Origin: Cryomorphaceae bacterium
Lineage (GTDB): Bacteria; Bacteroidota; Bacteroidia; Flavobacteriales_D; SKUL01
NCBI GenBank assembly: GCA_007695365.1
Contig: REDV01000101.1
Coordinates: forward strand, 1-44,489
Direction of reading: 5' to 3'
DNA length: 44,489 bases
The notes under the pieces are model-generated. The model was not told where the DNA came from and did no database searches. It worked only from the letters and a program-made list of their open reading frames with translations. The position numbers were made by a program, and so were the translations under genes. Positions 34,350 to 42,637 of this stretch are shown here, one piece after another. Positions within the stretch are counted from its first letter, which is position 1, and every line of letters begins with the position of its first letter.

Positions 34350-34501
34350 AAAAATGGTTTCAAGCCGAATCCGACGGTTGTTGTGAGAGGCTGTCTATAC
34401 ATTCAGCGAGCCCAGTTAGCCCGGAATGACTACGTGCCTGCGGAATGTAGATTTTGAATCCAAGAGCGACGGAAGAAATATGCTTAACGTACAGACACCG
34501 G

Positions 34502-35467
34502 TTAGCGTCGGCTGAGCCTGATTTGCATCCCTTTGCGAAGGGGAGTATCCCGACTCAGTTCATTGTAGCGTTCCAGCCGATTGAGTTTTACCGCGTGAAG
34601 TTGGGAAATATCACGCAGCGTTTGCCCCTCCTCCACAACGTGTACAGAAGCTCCTGCGGCCCGATTGCGTTTGGGTTTGATGTACACTCGCTCGCCTTCT
34701 GAGAGAGGACGCACCGACTTATCGTCGTTGTATTTCTGGAGCTGCCACTTGTTCAACTGAAGATCATCGGCTATTCCTTTGTAGGTTTCGCCTTCGCGGG
34801 CAAACACAAACTGTGCGCGGTTGTCGGTTTGCATAATCTGACGACCCAGATGAAAATCAAGCTCTGCTCCCTTTCCCGATGTTGGTTTGGAGGTTTGACC
34901 GGCAGGCTTGCGTTGCGCCACGCGCTCTTTGCCCTGACCGGCGCGATCAAAGCGCTGAAGGTCATTCTCCTCAATAATGCGGATCAGCAACTGCGGATAC
35001 TTTGGATTGGTGGCGTACCCCGCTTTTTTAAGGCCGTGCGCCCACCCCTTGTAATCGGTAGATTTCAGCTTGAACAATTCGGCGTAGCGCGGTTTGAGCA
35101 GGAACTGCGAGTGATCTTCAAACGACTCTCGCGCGTTTTTGTACTTTCGGAAGCATTCGTTTTTGGCATCATCGTCTTTGTACACACCCGGGCCATTCCA
35201 ACCGTGGCATTTAATACCGAAGTGATTGTTGGCTTTTCGGGCGAGCATACTGTTGCCGTCGCCGCTTTCCAGAATTCCCTGTGCCAGCTTGATACTTGCA
35301 GGAATACCGTATTTGTGCATATGGCTAATGGCCTCGTCTTTCCAGGTTTCGATGTATTGCTGGCGGGATATACGGCCACCCGGATCATCGGATGCCACGA
35401 GTTGCAAGGACCACATCATCGCGGCGACGACCACAAGCAACTTGCTGTTGAATACTTTCTGCTCCAT
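34502..35467 (-). CDS. LysM-containing glucosaminidase (peptidoglycan hydrolase)
   Basis: The start ATG 35467 (MEQKVFNSKLL) is preferred over a GTG at 35476, which overlaps the -7 element. The 321-residue protein has a signal peptide (LLVVVAAMMWSLQLVAS). A glucosaminidase domain (about 35-185) has the catalytic Glu in GILESGDGNS (pattern ...A-Q-x-x-L-E-S-G-x-G-x-S). Two LysM-like peptidoglycan-binding repeats follow, at about 215-262 (FVFAREGETYKGIADDLQLN) and 270-321 (VVEEGQTLRDISQLHAVK). It cuts the glycan strand of peptidoglycan between GlcNAc and the following residue and is exported. It converges on the 906-residue protein gene; the 152 nt between (34350-34501) show nothing I can support. 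Confidence 0.9.
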   Translation of the reverse strand: MEQKVFNSKLLVVVAAMMWSLQLVASDDPGGRISRQQYIETWKDEAISHMHKYGIPASIKLAQGILESGDGNSMLARKANNHFGIKCHGWNGPGVYKDDDAKNECFRKYKNARESFEDHSQFLLKPRYAELFKLKSTDYKGWAHGLKKAGYATNPKYPQLLIRIIEENDLQRFDRAGQGKERVAQRKPAGQTSKPTSGKGAELDFHLGRQIMQTDNRAQFVFAREGETYKGIADDLQLNKWQLQKYNDDKSVRPLSEGERVYIKPKRNRAAGASVHVVEEGQTLRDISQLHAVKLNRLERYNELSRDTPLRKGMQIRLSRR

Positions 35468-35475
35468 ACGTTTCA

Positions 35476-35483
35476 CAAAGTTA
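35476..35483 (-). promoter_or_regulatory. -7 promoter element of the glucosaminidase gene
   Basis: On the minus strand the sequence is TAACTTTG, a full match to TAnnTTTG, ending 8 nt before the ATG at 35467. This would leave a leader of three to five nucleotides. No -33 TTTG is visible. The rest of the 205-nt gap (35484-35681) has no convincing gene. Confidence 0.5.
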
Positions 35484-35681
35484 CACCCACCTCGCCCCGC
35501 CTTTGGGTTCGCTATGGTTGATTTTAAACGTTGCGATGTTAGCTTTGAGTGTTAAGAATCGTGCCAGGGCAATCGAAAATTGGGCTGGAGACCTTGAAGA
35601 ACCTCGAATGCATGCCGATTCACGGCAACTAGTCTCGACCATCCATCTGCCTCAAAATAAGCCGGATGTCAGATATTGCAC

Positions 35682-36545
35682 TCACCCCAAACTCAAAAAA
35701 ACCAACACGGGTTGCAGGACCATCAGCCCATCTATCCAAAAGGCGTGGTAAAACTCATTGGTGACCCTTTTGCTTCGATCGATGATTACAAGGGCCACTG
35801 CTGCTGAGACCAGCATTGCCATCCAGGTAAAAAAGCAGTACTCTTTCAGTAGAAAAAGGATGCTTGTTATGAGGGCAAACGCACCCATCAACCCCAGTGA
35901 AATGCGCAGGGCACCTCCCGCCCCACGCATTTGCGGCAAGGTTTTCTGACGTGCTGCATCGTATTGCACATCGCGCACATCAAAGGGGATGGTGAGGGCG
36001 GCAATCCAACAACTTCGTTCCAAAAACAGCAGCAGCATTGCCGTTGCACCCATCTCCGGCTTAAAGTACCACAGCGGCAAGGCTACCGTAACCATGGCCC
36101 AGGTAAGCACAATCACCCATAGTTTGGCACCCGGTACATCGCGCAAAGCCAGCCAATCACCTGCCACAGGAATAACAGGAACCACATAGACAGCGGTAAT
36201 CAGGGCCAATGGAAGAAGAGCAATAAGAAATTCAACAGGAAAAACCCAGACCGCCCATACTACTGTCATCACCAAAGTAAACACAAACCACATGGTAAGC
36301 GCCTTGCGACTTCTCAGCAGCCAGTTTACCCGTGTGGATTGCAGTCGCAAACTCCAACGGTTAAAGCGTATCAATCGGTGAAAGGTATAGCCCGCCGCAG
36401 TGGAGAAAAAAACGAGCCACGCCATTGCCGCGCCCGGCCGCTCAATCAACCAGCAGGTTTGGGCCGTTATGAGTGCGGCGCCCAGCGCAATCCACAGGTT
36501 TCCGAAAAGCAGGAGTCTGAAAACCGGTTTCAATTCTGCTCTCAA
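35682..36545 (-). CDS. UbiA-like polytopic membrane protein of unknown function
   Basis: The 287-residue protein has eight or nine hydrophobic helices. In its middle, the segment ALTIPFDVRDVQYDAARQKTLPQ resembles the second Asp-rich motif (DxxxD) of UbiA-family prenyltransferases. The first Asp-rich motif, which would be expected after helix 2, is replaced by FHRLIRFNRWS with no Asp. So it is UbiA-like in layout but may not be a prenyltransferase. It is 7 nt after the stop-to-start spacing of the preceding exported-protein gene at 36553, so both are one minus-strand operon. Substrate unknown. Confidence 0.65.
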   Translation of the reverse strand: MRAELKPVFRLLLFGNLWIALGAALITAQTCWLIERPGAAMAWLVFFSTAAGYTFHRLIRFNRWSLRLQSTRVNWLLRSRKALTMWFVFTLVMTVVWAVWVFPVEFLIALLPLALITAVYVVPVIPVAGDWLALRDVPGAKLWVIVLTWAMVTVALPLWYFKPEMGATAMLLLFLERSCWIAALTIPFDVRDVQYDAARQKTLPQMRGAGGALRISLGLMGAFALITSILFLLKEYCFFTWMAMLVSAAVALVIIDRSKRVTNEFYHAFWIDGLMVLQPVLVFLSLG

Positions 36546-36552
36546 TGTGTAC

Positions 36553-37323
36553 TCAGCGAATACCTTCTACGTTATTGGCCAGCACAGAGTACAACAGTAC
36601 ACCGGCTACCGTTCCGATAACGCTGCCTTTGAGCCCCTGAATCATCTGACGGCTCCGCGCATTCCGGGCAAAGCCCGCACGGTAGGGATCGGTTTTCATG
36701 GATGGATCATGCATATAGCGCTCCTTGATGTGGATGGGCGGAATGGCCGTACCCAGCGTCCAGACAATCGGCGTTGAAACCGCGAAAATGCTGTTCTGCC
36801 AGGCGAGACCTCCCAGTAAACCAAAGGCAGCTCCGCCCCAAAAAGCCAGCGGAGCCTTGTAATTCAGCATGGCATCGCGTTGGCCGAGCATAAACTCTTC
36901 CATCTCACGCACAGTGTAGTCATTGCCATACTCGGGTTGGTACTCGTAAAGAATTTGGCGATTTCCGTCGGAACCAATAATGGCAAACACTTCATCGCGG
37001 GATACGTAGGTTTCCTTTCTCTTCTCGGGTCGAAGGCTCTTTCTGTTTTTTTCCACCAGCGCGTCCAGTTCGGCGCGTGTTAGCTGGTCGCCTTTTCGCT
37101 CGGCAATTTCATAGCGCAGATTCTCATTGTACTGCCGGATACGCTGATTGCGTAGACTGTTCTTGTCGTAGGTGAAACGAATATCAATGAATGCCGAATC
37201 ATTGAAATGAAAAACCTCAAGCTGGCGGCCGTTCATCATCTCAAAAACATACTGGGCTTTCAACTCGCTCAATAAACACAAGAGCAAAGCCGAACAAAGT
37301 GCAATCCGAATGGTTTGAGTCAT
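36553..37323 (-). CDS. Exported protein of unknown function with C-terminal glycine-rich helices
   Basis: I do not recognise a family for this 256-residue protein. It has a signal peptide (IALCSALLLCLLSELKAQ) and a charged middle (Lys/Arg/Glu-rich, residues ~50-130). Two later hydrophobic segments follow: around 155-175 (APLAFWGGAAFGLLGGLAW) and around 228-248 (LKGSVIGTVAGVLLYSVLA), both Gly-rich. It is probably a periplasmic or membrane-associated protein. It is followed by the UbiA-like gene after 7 nt. Confidence 0.6.
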   Translation of the reverse strand: MTQTIRIALCSALLLCLLSELKAQYVFEMMNGRQLEVFHFNDSAFIDIRFTYDKNSLRNQRIRQYNENLRYEIAERKGDQLTRAELDALVEKNRKSLRPEKRKETYVSRDEVFAIIGSDGNRQILYEYQPEYGNDYTVREMEEFMLGQRDAMLNYKAPLAFWGGAAFGLLGGLAWQNSIFAVSTPIVWTLGTAIPPIHIKERYMHDPSMKTDPYRAGFARNARSRQMIQGLKGSVIGTVAGVLLYSVLANNVEGIR

Positions 37324-37327
37324 GCGT

Positions 37328-37335
37328 CAAAAATA
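37328..37335 (-). promoter_or_regulatory. -7 promoter element of the exported protein-UbiA-like operon
   Basis: On the minus strand the sequence is TATTTTTG (match to TAnnTTTG), ending only 4 nt before the ATG at 37323, again predicting an almost leaderless transcript. Confidence 0.45.
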
Positions 37336-37393
37336 GAAATCCAACGCAAATGAATACACAATGCGCGCCGCGTTTTCCAAGGCGATTAGTATG

Positions 37394-37401
37394 TATCTTT
37401 G
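37394..37401 (+). promoter_or_regulatory. -7 promoter element of gcvP
   Basis: TATCTTTG matches TAnnTTTG and lies 24 nt before the gcvP start at 37426. The -33 region has no TTTG. Confidence 0.45.
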
Positions 37402-37425
37402 CGGCAAATTTAAGCCCCAGGCATT

Positions 37426-40311
37426 ATGTCACACCACAGTAAATTTGAAAGACGACACCTCGGCCCTCGTCAGGAGCAGGTAAAATCCATGCTTCAAACA
37501 TTGGGTCTGAACAGTATGGAAGAACTCATCCACGAAACCATTCCCGACAATATCCGCCTGCAGCAAGCGCTCAACCTCGAGGAGGGAATGAGCGAGTTTG
37601 AGTACCTCTCTATGCTGCGTGAAAAAGCAGCTAAAAACACCATCAACAAGACCTATATCGGAATGGGTTACTCGCCCACGATTGTTCCTGCTGTGGTTCA
37701 GCGCAATATTCTTGAAAATCCGGGATGGTACACGGCGTACACACCTTATCAGGCTGAGATTGCTCAAGGTCGATTGGAGGCTTTGCTCAATTTTCAGACG
37801 GTGGTAAGCGACCTGTGTGGTCTGGAGCTCGCCAACGCATCGCTGCTGGATGAAGCCACCGCTGCTGCCGAAGCCATGATTATGAGCTACAACCTCAGAA
37901 GTCGGGAAGCCGTGAAATCAGGGGTTCAGAAGTTTTTTGTGGACGCCGAGGTATTTCCGCAGACACTTGAGGTTTTGAAAACCCGTGCCGTTCCGCTTGG
38001 CATTGAATTGGTTGTAGCCAATTGGCAAGAACACACCCTGGACGGCAGCTACTTCGGAGCCATGCTCCAATATCCCAACAATACCGGGAAGGCCTGTGAT
38101 TACCGATCATTTACCGAAACAGCCCGCGCACTCGGAATTCTGGTTTCCGTTGCCACCGATTTGATGAGTCTTGTGTTACTTACACCTCCCGGCGAATGGG
38201 GCGCTGACATCGCTTTTGGCAACAGCCAGCGCTTTGGCGTTCCAATGGGTTACGGCGGACCTCACGCGGCTTTCTTTGCTACCAAAGAGGAGTTCAAGCG
38301 ACAGGTTCCGGGTCGTATCATTGGTGTGTCCAAAGACCGTCACGGAAACCAGGCCTTGCGCATGGCCCTGCAAACCAGAGAGCAGCACATCAAGCGCGAA
38401 AAAGCAACCTCAAATATCTGTACAGCCCAGGCTTTGCTGGCCGTGATGGCATCCATGTACGCAGTTTATCACGGTCCTGATGGTCTGAATGCCATCGCGT
38501 CTGAGATTAACGGAAAAACCCGTTGGCTCGAAAAGGAGCTCAATAACATGGGCTTCAAAAACCAAAACGAGTACTATTTCGACACGCTGAAAATCAACAT
38601 GAAAGAAGGCGTATCGCAAGAATCACTGCGCGGTGCGGCTGAGAAAGCAGGTTTGAACCTTCGCTATTTTGCGGATGGAAGCGTAGGCATCAGTTTACAC
38701 GAAGCTGTCACAACCGCCGATCTTTTAGAATTGCGCTCGGTGTTTGCGGGCGCTGCAGGATCCAGCGGAAGCACCGGTGCTGAGGTACAACCCGAATTGC
38801 ACCTCCACCCTCAGCTTAAGCGTAGCTCAGCATTTCTTACGCACGAGATTTTCTCGATGTACCACTCAGAGTCTGAGATGATGCGCTACATGAAGCGTCT
38901 GGAAAACAAAGATCTGTCGCTTACCCACTCCATGATATCCTTAGGCTCCTGCACCATGAAACTGAACGCAGCCAGCGAGTTGCTTCCGCTAACCTGGCCG
39001 GAATTCTCAAACATCCACCCCTATGTGCCGGCTGAACAAGCGGCGGGCTATGTAGAGATCATCAACGAGTTGGGCGAAATGCTCTGTGAAATTACCGGCT
39101 TTGATGCGGTTTCTTTTCAACCCAATTCGGGTGCGCAAGGAGAGTATGCCGGACTGATGGCCATTCGCGGGTACCACGAGGCTCGTGGTGAAGGTCACCG
39201 CAATGTGATGCTCATTCCCTCTTCTGCACACGGAACCAACCCTGCCAGCGCAGTGATGGCCGGGATGGAGGTAGTGGTAGTGAAGTGCGACGAAAAAGGA
39301 AACATCGACGTGGCTGATCTTCGGGCCAAATCCGAAGCGCACTCAGCCAACCTTTCGGGTTTGATGGTGACTTATCCATCAACGCACGGAGTATTTGAGA
39401 AGGCCATCATTGAAATCAATGAGATTGTTCACCAGCACGGCGGCCAGGTGTATATGGACGGAGCCAACATGAACGCGCAGGTAGGTTTAACCAACCCCGG
39501 AAGCATCGGTGCCGATGTTTGTCACCTGAACCTGCACAAAACCTTTGCAATTCCTCACGGAGGAGGAGGCCCCGGCATGGGCCCCATCTGTGTGAAGGCC
39601 CACCTGGAACCATTCCTCGGAAGGCATGCAGTGACACACCCCGCGCAGGATGGCAACAACCGCTCCATTGCGGGTGCCCACTACGGCAGTGCCTTGATTT
39701 TGTTGATTTCTTACGGCTACATCAAAATGCTTGGTGGTGAAGGCGTAACACGTGCCACGGAGTACGCTATTCTGAACGCCAACTACATCAAGCAAAAACT
39801 GGATGGTCACTACTCCGTACTCTACACGGGGGAGCGCGGCTTTGCTGCCCACGAGATGATTATTGATTGTCGCATGTTCAAAAACAGCGCCGGCATTGAA
39901 GTGGCAGACATTGCCAAGCGACTCATTGACTACGGTTTTCACGCCCCAACGGTGTCCTTTCCCGTGGCAGGCACGATGATGATTGAACCCACGGAAAGTG
40001 AATCACTTGAGGAATTGGATCGTTTCTGCGAAGCAATGATTAAGATTCGTGATGAAATCAGAGCCATAGAGAAGGGAGCCGCCGACAAAGAGCAAAACGT
40101 ATTGCGCAACGCTCCGCACACGGCTATGGAGGTAACGGCAGATAGCTGGCCCCACCCCTACTCACGGCAAGAAGCTGCCTACCCCGCAGAATATCTACGC
40201 AACTGGAAGTACTGGGCCCCGGTAGCTCGTGTTGACAACGCATACGGCGACCGGAACCTTATATGTACTTGTCCCTCCATTGAATCATACGAAACGGCAA
40301 TGCCCGCCTGA
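37426..40311 (+). CDS. gcvP: Glycine dehydrogenase (decarboxylating), P protein
   Basis: This PLP enzyme of the glycine cleavage system decarboxylates glycine and passes the aminomethyl group to the lipoyl H protein. The 961-residue, single-chain form has both halves: FERRHLGP at the start, YTPYQAEIAQGRLEAL, then in the second half HPYVPAEQAAGY, SGAQGEYAGLMAIR, and HLNLHKTFAIPHGGGGPG with the PLP-binding Lys705. The C-terminus is normal (ENLICTCP-like stretch RNLICTCPSIESY). GcvT, GcvH and Lpd are not in the window. It is monocistronic, with terminators following at 40319 and 40373. Confidence 0.96.
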   Translation: MSHHSKFERRHLGPRQEQVKSMLQTLGLNSMEELIHETIPDNIRLQQALNLEEGMSEFEYLSMLREKAAKNTINKTYIGMGYSPTIVPAVVQRNILENPGWYTAYTPYQAEIAQGRLEALLNFQTVVSDLCGLELANASLLDEATAAAEAMIMSYNLRSREAVKSGVQKFFVDAEVFPQTLEVLKTRAVPLGIELVVANWQEHTLDGSYFGAMLQYPNNTGKACDYRSFTETARALGILVSVATDLMSLVLLTPPGEWGADIAFGNSQRFGVPMGYGGPHAAFFATKEEFKRQVPGRIIGVSKDRHGNQALRMALQTREQHIKREKATSNICTAQALLAVMASMYAVYHGPDGLNAIASEINGKTRWLEKELNNMGFKNQNEYYFDTLKINMKEGVSQESLRGAAEKAGLNLRYFADGSVGISLHEAVTTADLLELRSVFAGAAGSSGSTGAEVQPELHLHPQLKRSSAFLTHEIFSMYHSESEMMRYMKRLENKDLSLTHSMISLGSCTMKLNAASELLPLTWPEFSNIHPYVPAEQAAGYVEIINELGEMLCEITGFDAVSFQPNSGAQGEYAGLMAIRGYHEARGEGHRNVMLIPSSAHGTNPASAVMAGMEVVVVKCDEKGNIDVADLRAKSEAHSANLSGLMVTYPSTHGVFEKAIIEINEIVHQHGGQVYMDGANMNAQVGLTNPGSIGADVCHLNLHKTFAIPHGGGGPGMGPICVKAHLEPFLGRHAVTHPAQDGNNRSIAGAHYGSALILLISYGYIKMLGGEGVTRATEYAILNANYIKQKLDGHYSVLYTGERGFAAHEMIIDCRMFKNSAGIEVADIAKRLIDYGFHAPTVSFPVAGTMMIEPTESESLEELDRFCEAMIKIRDEIRAIEKGAADKEQNVLRNAPHTAMEVTADSWPHPYSRQEAAYPAEYLRNWKYWAPVARVDNAYGDRNLICTCPSIESYETAMPA

Positions 40312-40318
40312 GTGAGAC

Positions 40319-40342
40319 GCAACCCTGAAAAATGAGGGTTGC
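40319..40342 (+). terminator. Hairpin after gcvP
   Basis: GCAACCCT (40319-40326) and AGGGTTGC (40335-40342) form a perfect 8-bp stem with an 8-nt loop, beginning 7 nt after the gcvP stop. Only four T residues follow a few nt downstream, so termination here is likely partial. Confidence 0.6.
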
Positions 40343-40372
40343 AGGATTTTAATGGTGGTAACTTTTTCCACA

Positions 40373-40410
40373 AGAAAGCAGTGCAAAAACAAGCACTGCT
40401 TTTCTTTTTT
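40373..40410 (+). terminator. Rho-independent terminator after gcvP
   Basis: GCAGTGC (40378-40384) pairs with GCACTGC (40393-40399), extended by AAA/TTT, with a loop of eight A/C residues and a T-rich tract (40400-40410). It is the stronger of two hairpins after gcvP and isolates it from the following cargo genes. Confidence 0.75.
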
Positions 40411-40424
40411 CAGGGATTTAATGT

Positions 40425-40432
40425 TACTTTTG
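40425..40432 (+). promoter_or_regulatory. -7 promoter element of the first T9SS cargo paralogue
   Basis: TACTTTTG matches TAnnTTTG. TTTC at 40401-40404 lies exactly 20 nt upstream, one base from the -33 TTTG. The leader to the ATG at 40476 is about 40 nt and is conserved before the second copy. Confidence 0.55.
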
Positions 40433-40475
40433 GCCTAACAAAATTGTTGCTAATCATTCACTAAAATCACCTATT

Positions 40476-42317
40476 ATGAAGAAAATTTACCTTTTTGCGG
40501 CTTCGCTTTTGGTAGGTTCTGCAGCTATCGCTCAGTCCGCTAACGAGATTGCCCAGCCGCTTCGCGGAGACGCGGGCATCCCCGTTCAAATGCAGGATGA
40601 TCGCCCGACTCAAAAACCATATCAAACTGATAATCAGCGTTTTACGATTATTTGGGAAGATGATTTTTCAGACGGAAACAACTGGACATTCAACAATAAT
40701 GCATCTCCTCCCACTGACTGGTTTATCACCACAGATCTCAACGCTCCACCATTTGGAGCCCTAACCCCCATTCAGACACCTACTGCTGAAAACGGTTATG
40801 CACTGGTAGATGGTGACTCGCAAGGCGACGGTTCAGAGCAAGACTGCAACCTGCGCATGGCCAATCCTGTTGACCTCAGTGGTCATGACTTCGTGAACCT
40901 CCGTTTTTATTGTGTAACCCGTAACTGGAGCTCTACTTACACAGTGCGCGTAAGTAACGACGGTGTGAACTGGACAAATTTCCCGGTGCTTGAACACATC
41001 ACCACCAACGTAAACACTGAGAACCCCGAATTGGTGGTAGTGAACATTACAAGCGTGGCTGCTAACCAGGAAACTGTGTGGGTTGAGTTTAACTTCTCTG
41101 CATCATGGGGATGGTTCTGGGCTATAGATGATGTAAGTATTGTTGTGCCTGACGACAATGACCTTACCATACAAACCCCACGTTACAGCAATCACGATCC
41201 TGAAGCAGATAGCTGGTGTAACCTTCCCTACTCTACCTACCCGGAGTCTCAAGTACGTCCATTGGTTTTCAATGCTGTAGCTTTCAACGCAGGAACTGAA
41301 GAGCAAACAGGTGTAACCCTGGAAGTAAACGTTACCGGACCTGAAGGACTGGACGTTACCGTGAGCAGTGCGTCAACCTCTGTACCTGCCGGTGAAACTG
41401 CTTATCTTGAACTCGCTCCCTGGACTCCTCCTGCTGTGGAAGGTACCTACACAATCACCTACACCATCCTTCAGGATCAGGAAGACGCCAATCCGGACGA
41501 TAACGTAGCCACCCGCTCCTTCAATGTATCACCAGGTGAGTTCGCACGCGATTCTCAATCGCTAAATGCTGTAGCAGGTTTGGGCCTTGATGACTTCTGG
41601 GGAGGTAATGGGTACTGCTTTGATGAGCCGGGAGAAATCTGGTGCATCGGTGCGGCTATTTCATCAGCCTCAGATATGGGTGCTTTCTTTGACTTTGAAA
41701 TTCGCGCTTTTGGCACAGGTCTCGATTACGTAGCCAATACTGACCTCCTGGAGGTTACGGCAGATATGATGAACGACGGTGGAGGAAACAACTTTACCTA
41801 CGCCTGGTTAGAAGGCGGAATCACAGTACCTGTATTCCCCGGTGATGAGTACGTGGCCATGTTCCACACTTTTGCCGGCAACGAGCAGGCAACCATTGGT
41901 ATCAGTGGGCAGTCACCTGACTTCTCTACTTACCTGATTGCTGAGTTTGCTGAGCAAAGTTGCGACCCATGTTTCACCGGTTCTACCTACATGGTGCGTA
42001 TCGGTATGAGCGAAGAGTGGTGCGATGCCAATGTAGTCACCAGCATTGACGAAATTGAGCGCGTGACTGTTGAGGAACTTTACCCCAACCCAACCGTTGG
42101 TTTCACCACGCTGGAGTTCAGCTTGCTTGAGACTTCAAATGTGCAGGTATTCCTGTTCGATAACATGGGACGTATCGTAATGAACAAAGACTACGGTGTG
42201 CAGCCTGCCGGTGAGCACCGCTTTGAGTACGACTTCTCTAATGTAGCCCCCGGAATGTATTCATTCAGCATTCGCGCAAACAACAGCTACACTACCAAGA
42301 AACTGGTGATCAAATAA
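40476..42317 (+). CDS. Secreted T9SS cargo protein, copy 1 (MAM/choice-of-anchor-like and CARDB-like domains)
   Basis: The 613-residue protein starts with a signal peptide (KKIYLFAASLLVGSAAIAQ). A jelly-roll domain of about 180 residues (55-230) has the features of choice-of-anchor J or MAM-like modules: WEDDFSDGNNWTF, SGHDFVNLRFYCVTRNW, YTVRVSNDGVNW and WAIDDVSIV. Then come a CARDB/Ig-like domain (about 255-355, ending NPDDNVATRSFNV), an unassigned domain of ~170 residues with Cys pairs, and a T9SS C-terminal sorting domain from about 540 (ELYPNPTVGFTTLEFS, VQVFLFDNMGRIV, VAPGMYSFSI, TKKLVIK). There is no catalytic motif, so a binding or matrix role is a guess. A near copy follows at 42638. 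Confidence 0.87.
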   Translation: MKKIYLFAASLLVGSAAIAQSANEIAQPLRGDAGIPVQMQDDRPTQKPYQTDNQRFTIIWEDDFSDGNNWTFNNNASPPTDWFITTDLNAPPFGALTPIQTPTAENGYALVDGDSQGDGSEQDCNLRMANPVDLSGHDFVNLRFYCVTRNWSSTYTVRVSNDGVNWTNFPVLEHITTNVNTENPELVVVNITSVAANQETVWVEFNFSASWGWFWAIDDVSIVVPDDNDLTIQTPRYSNHDPEADSWCNLPYSTYPESQVRPLVFNAVAFNAGTEEQTGVTLEVNVTGPEGLDVTVSSASTSVPAGETAYLELAPWTPPAVEGTYTITYTILQDQEDANPDDNVATRSFNVSPGEFARDSQSLNAVAGLGLDDFWGGNGYCFDEPGEIWCIGAAISSASDMGAFFDFEIRAFGTGLDYVANTDLLEVTADMMNDGGGNNFTYAWLEGGITVPVFPGDEYVAMFHTFAGNEQATIGISGQSPDFSTYLIAEFAEQSCDPCFTGSTYMVRIGMSEEWCDANVVTSIDEIERVTVEELYPNPTVGFTTLEFSLLETSNVQVFLFDNMGRIVMNKDYGVQPAGEHRFEYDFSNVAPGMYSFSIRANNSYTTKKLVIK

Positions 42318-42332
42318 GACCACCCATTCTTA

Positions 42333-42369
42333 CAAAAAAAAAGGCAGCCTTCGGGCTGCCTTTTTTTTG
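42333..42369. terminator. Bidirectional terminator with a TTCG loop
   Basis: GGCAGCC (42343-42349) and GGCTGCC (42354-42360) form a 7-bp stem with loop TTCG, one of the most stable tetraloops. It is flanked by nine A on the left and eight T on the right. It serves copy 1 (stop at 42317) and, in the other direction, the arsC-like remnant ending at 42392. Confidence 0.9.
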
Positions 42370-42391
42370 TTCAATACTATTTGGTTGGTGT

Positions 42392-42586
42392 TTAGAGAAG
42401 TTCGGGTGGCCTCCCTACAACCGCCTTGTTTCCATGAACCATTATGCGTCGCTCTATCAGCTTAGGGTTTTCGAGCATAATAGTGATCCATTCGTCCGGG
42501 GTAAAATCTTTGCCCCGAAATTTCTCCTTGTAAACGGCTTCACCCCTTCGGAGTAAATCCTCCGGCCTTAAATTGAGGTATTTATG
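42392..42586 (-). pseudogene. C-terminal remnant of an ArsC/Spx-family protein (truncated)
   Basis: On the minus strand, ending at a TAA at 42392-42394, the frame encodes about 64 residues. They read LRPEDLLRRGEAVYKEK, then DFTPDEWITIMLENPKLIERR, IMVHGNKAVVGRPPELL. This is the C-terminal half of the ArsC/Spx/YffB family of thioredoxin-fold proteins (arsenate reductase-like). The N-terminal half with the active-site Cys is missing. The frame meets a stop (TAG, 42587-42589) exactly where homology with the promoter of copy 1 begins at 42588. There is no ATG start except an internal Met. It is therefore a gene cut by the duplication, not a functional arsenate reductase. The TTCG terminator at 42333-42369 follows its stop. 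Confidence 0.8.
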
Positions 42587-42587
42587 C

Positions 42588-42595
42588 TACATTTG
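42588..42595 (+). promoter_or_regulatory. -7 promoter element of the second T9SS cargo paralogue
   Basis: TACATTTG matches TAnnTTTG and aligns with TACTTTTG before copy 1, 50 nt before the ATG at 42638. The -33 sequence of copy 1 is not conserved here, since the region upstream belongs to the arsC-like remnant. Copy 2 may therefore be expressed differently. Confidence 0.5.
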
Positions 42596-42637
42596 GCTGA
42601 CATCATTGTTGCTAATCATTCACTAATATCACCTATT

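Noticed and set aside
34397-34450. TACATTC/GAATGTA inverted repeat between the propeller protein and glucosaminidase genes
   Set aside because: Seven-base arms about 40 nt apart with no further pairing, no T tract and no other support; may be chance.
42397-42586. Functional arsenate reductase gene
   Set aside because: Only the C-terminal half is present, the catalytic Cys region is absent, and no start codon fits.
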